From: Ferrithrix thermotolerans DSM 19514
Lineage (GTDB): Bacteria; Actinomycetota; Acidimicrobiia; Acidimicrobiales; Ilumatobacteraceae
Direction of reading: 5' to 3'
DNA: 6,274 nt
NCBI GenBank assembly: GCA_945860575.1
Contig: CAMAQQ010000076.1
Location: 1 to 6,274 of the forward strand
Made by a program: the position numbers and the translations under genes. Below the pieces are notes generated by a model. The model had not been told where the DNA came from. It did not search any database and worked only from the letters and a program-made list of their open reading frames with translations. Shown here in pieces: positions 5,767 through 6,274 of the stretch (positions are counted from its first letter, which is position 1; every line of letters starts with the position of its first letter).

Positions 5767-6274
5767 AGAACGGCATCACTCTTCAGATTGACAACAATCT
5801 TTTCACAGTGATCGATTTTCAGCATGTCAAGCCAGGCAAAGGTGGTGCTTTTGTGCGCACCAAACTTCGCAACTTGCGAACTGGCAATGTTCTAGAAAAG
5901 ACTTTCAACGCAGGCATTCGCGTCGAACAAGCGATTCTTGACAAAAATGATATGCAGTTTTTATATAAAGATGGCGACGATTTCGTATTTATGGATACCG
6001 CGACTTTCGACCAAATGAATGTAAGCCCAACTGCTTTGGGCGATGTCGCCGACTATTTGGTTGAGAATGGCATCGCAATTATTGCCACTCATGATGGAGA
6101 AATCGTCAGCGTTGAAATTGGGGTGACCGTCGAACTTGAAATTGCAAACACCGAACCTGGGCTACAAGGTGACAGAGTTTCTGGCGGTCGCAAGTCGGCT
6201 ACTTTGCAAACCGGCAAAGTTATTCAGGTGCCGTTGTTTGTGAACATTGGTGACCGGGTCAAAGTTGACACACG
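5739..6274 (+). CDS. efp: Translation elongation factor P, 3' end outside window
   Basis: EF-P binds between the ribosomal P and E sites and promotes peptide-bond formation at polyproline stretches. The frame is open from GTG 5739 to the window edge (178 full codons), so only roughly the last ten residues are missing. The N-terminus reads MPAISTNDLKNG, matching family starts. Domain I (about 1-65) carries the loop KPGKGGAFVRTKLRN with Lys34 at the tip, the position modified by EpmA/EpmB in E. coli. Domains II and III follow, ending with the family signature region GDRVSGGRKSATLQTG and QVPLFVNIGDRVKVDT. The start overlaps the end of pepQ by 28 bp and has a good ribosome binding site (AAGGA, 6-nt spacing). 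No modification enzyme is encoded here; some actinobacterial EF-Ps act unmodified, so the state of Lys34 is open. In related genomes nusB follows. Identification is certain. Confidence 0.97.
   Translation, partial: MPAISTNDLKNGITLQIDNNLFTVIDFQHVKPGKGGAFVRTKLRNLRTGNVLEKTFNAGIRVEQAILDKNDMQFLYKDGDDFVFMDTATFDQMNVSPTALGDVADYLVENGIAIIATHDGEIVSVEIGVTVELEIANTEPGLQGDRVSGGRKSATLQTGKVIQVPLFVNIGDRVKVDT

Overview
The window is a tightly packed, single-strand stretch of core metabolism, all on the + strand, with almost no non-coding DNA. It holds the 3' end of mltG, then aroE, aroC, aroK, aroB and aroQ, then a Xaa-Pro peptidase (pepP/pepQ type), and the 5' part of efp, which runs off the right edge. No mobile element, CRISPR array, tRNA or rRNA is visible.

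The gene order mltG-aroE-aroC-aroK-aroB-aroQ-pepQ-efp is a known actinobacterial arrangement; Mycobacterium tuberculosis keeps aroC-aroK-aroB-aroD(type II dehydroquinase)-pepQ-efp-nusB in the same order. Protein-level details also point there: the AroC insert reading VWHEEMSPAPG, the GGTEGGMTTG stretch and the FVRTKL loop of EF-P. Base composition by eye is only moderately GC-rich, well below typical Streptomyces or Mycobacterium. That, with the short AroB and the MltG insert, makes me favour an aquatic-type actinobacterium, perhaps Acidimicrobiia. The class assignment is inference, not proof.

Layout. 1-384: C-terminal part of the septation/glycan-strand lytic transglycosylase MltG. 408-1286: shikimate dehydrogenase. 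1287-1368: the only real intergenic gap (82 bp), with a bulged hairpin, GTGCAC palindromes and a candidate -10 box placed so that aroC could be made from a leaderless mRNA. 1369-2532: chorismate synthase. About 2596-3150: shikimate kinase, whose start is ambiguous. 3147-4163: 3-dehydroquinate synthase, joined to aroK by an ATGA overlap. 4169-4627: type II dehydroquinase. 4633-5766: M24 peptidase. 5739-6274: EF-P, overlapping the peptidase gene by 28 bp.

How they work together: AroB, AroQ, AroE, AroK and AroC are steps 2, 3, 4, 5 and 7 of the shikimate pathway, so the cluster converts DAHP to shikimate-3-phosphate and then EPSP to chorismate. DAHP synthase (step 1) and EPSP synthase/AroA (step 6) must be encoded elsewhere. 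PepP/PepQ and EF-P are both linked to proline: one trims Xaa-Pro peptides, the other relieves ribosome stalling at polyproline. Every enzyme looks intact, with its key catalytic residues present. I found no previously undescribed system. The observations worth a second look are small: regulatory-looking DNA at two gene junctions, start-codon puzzles and a few residue or length variants.
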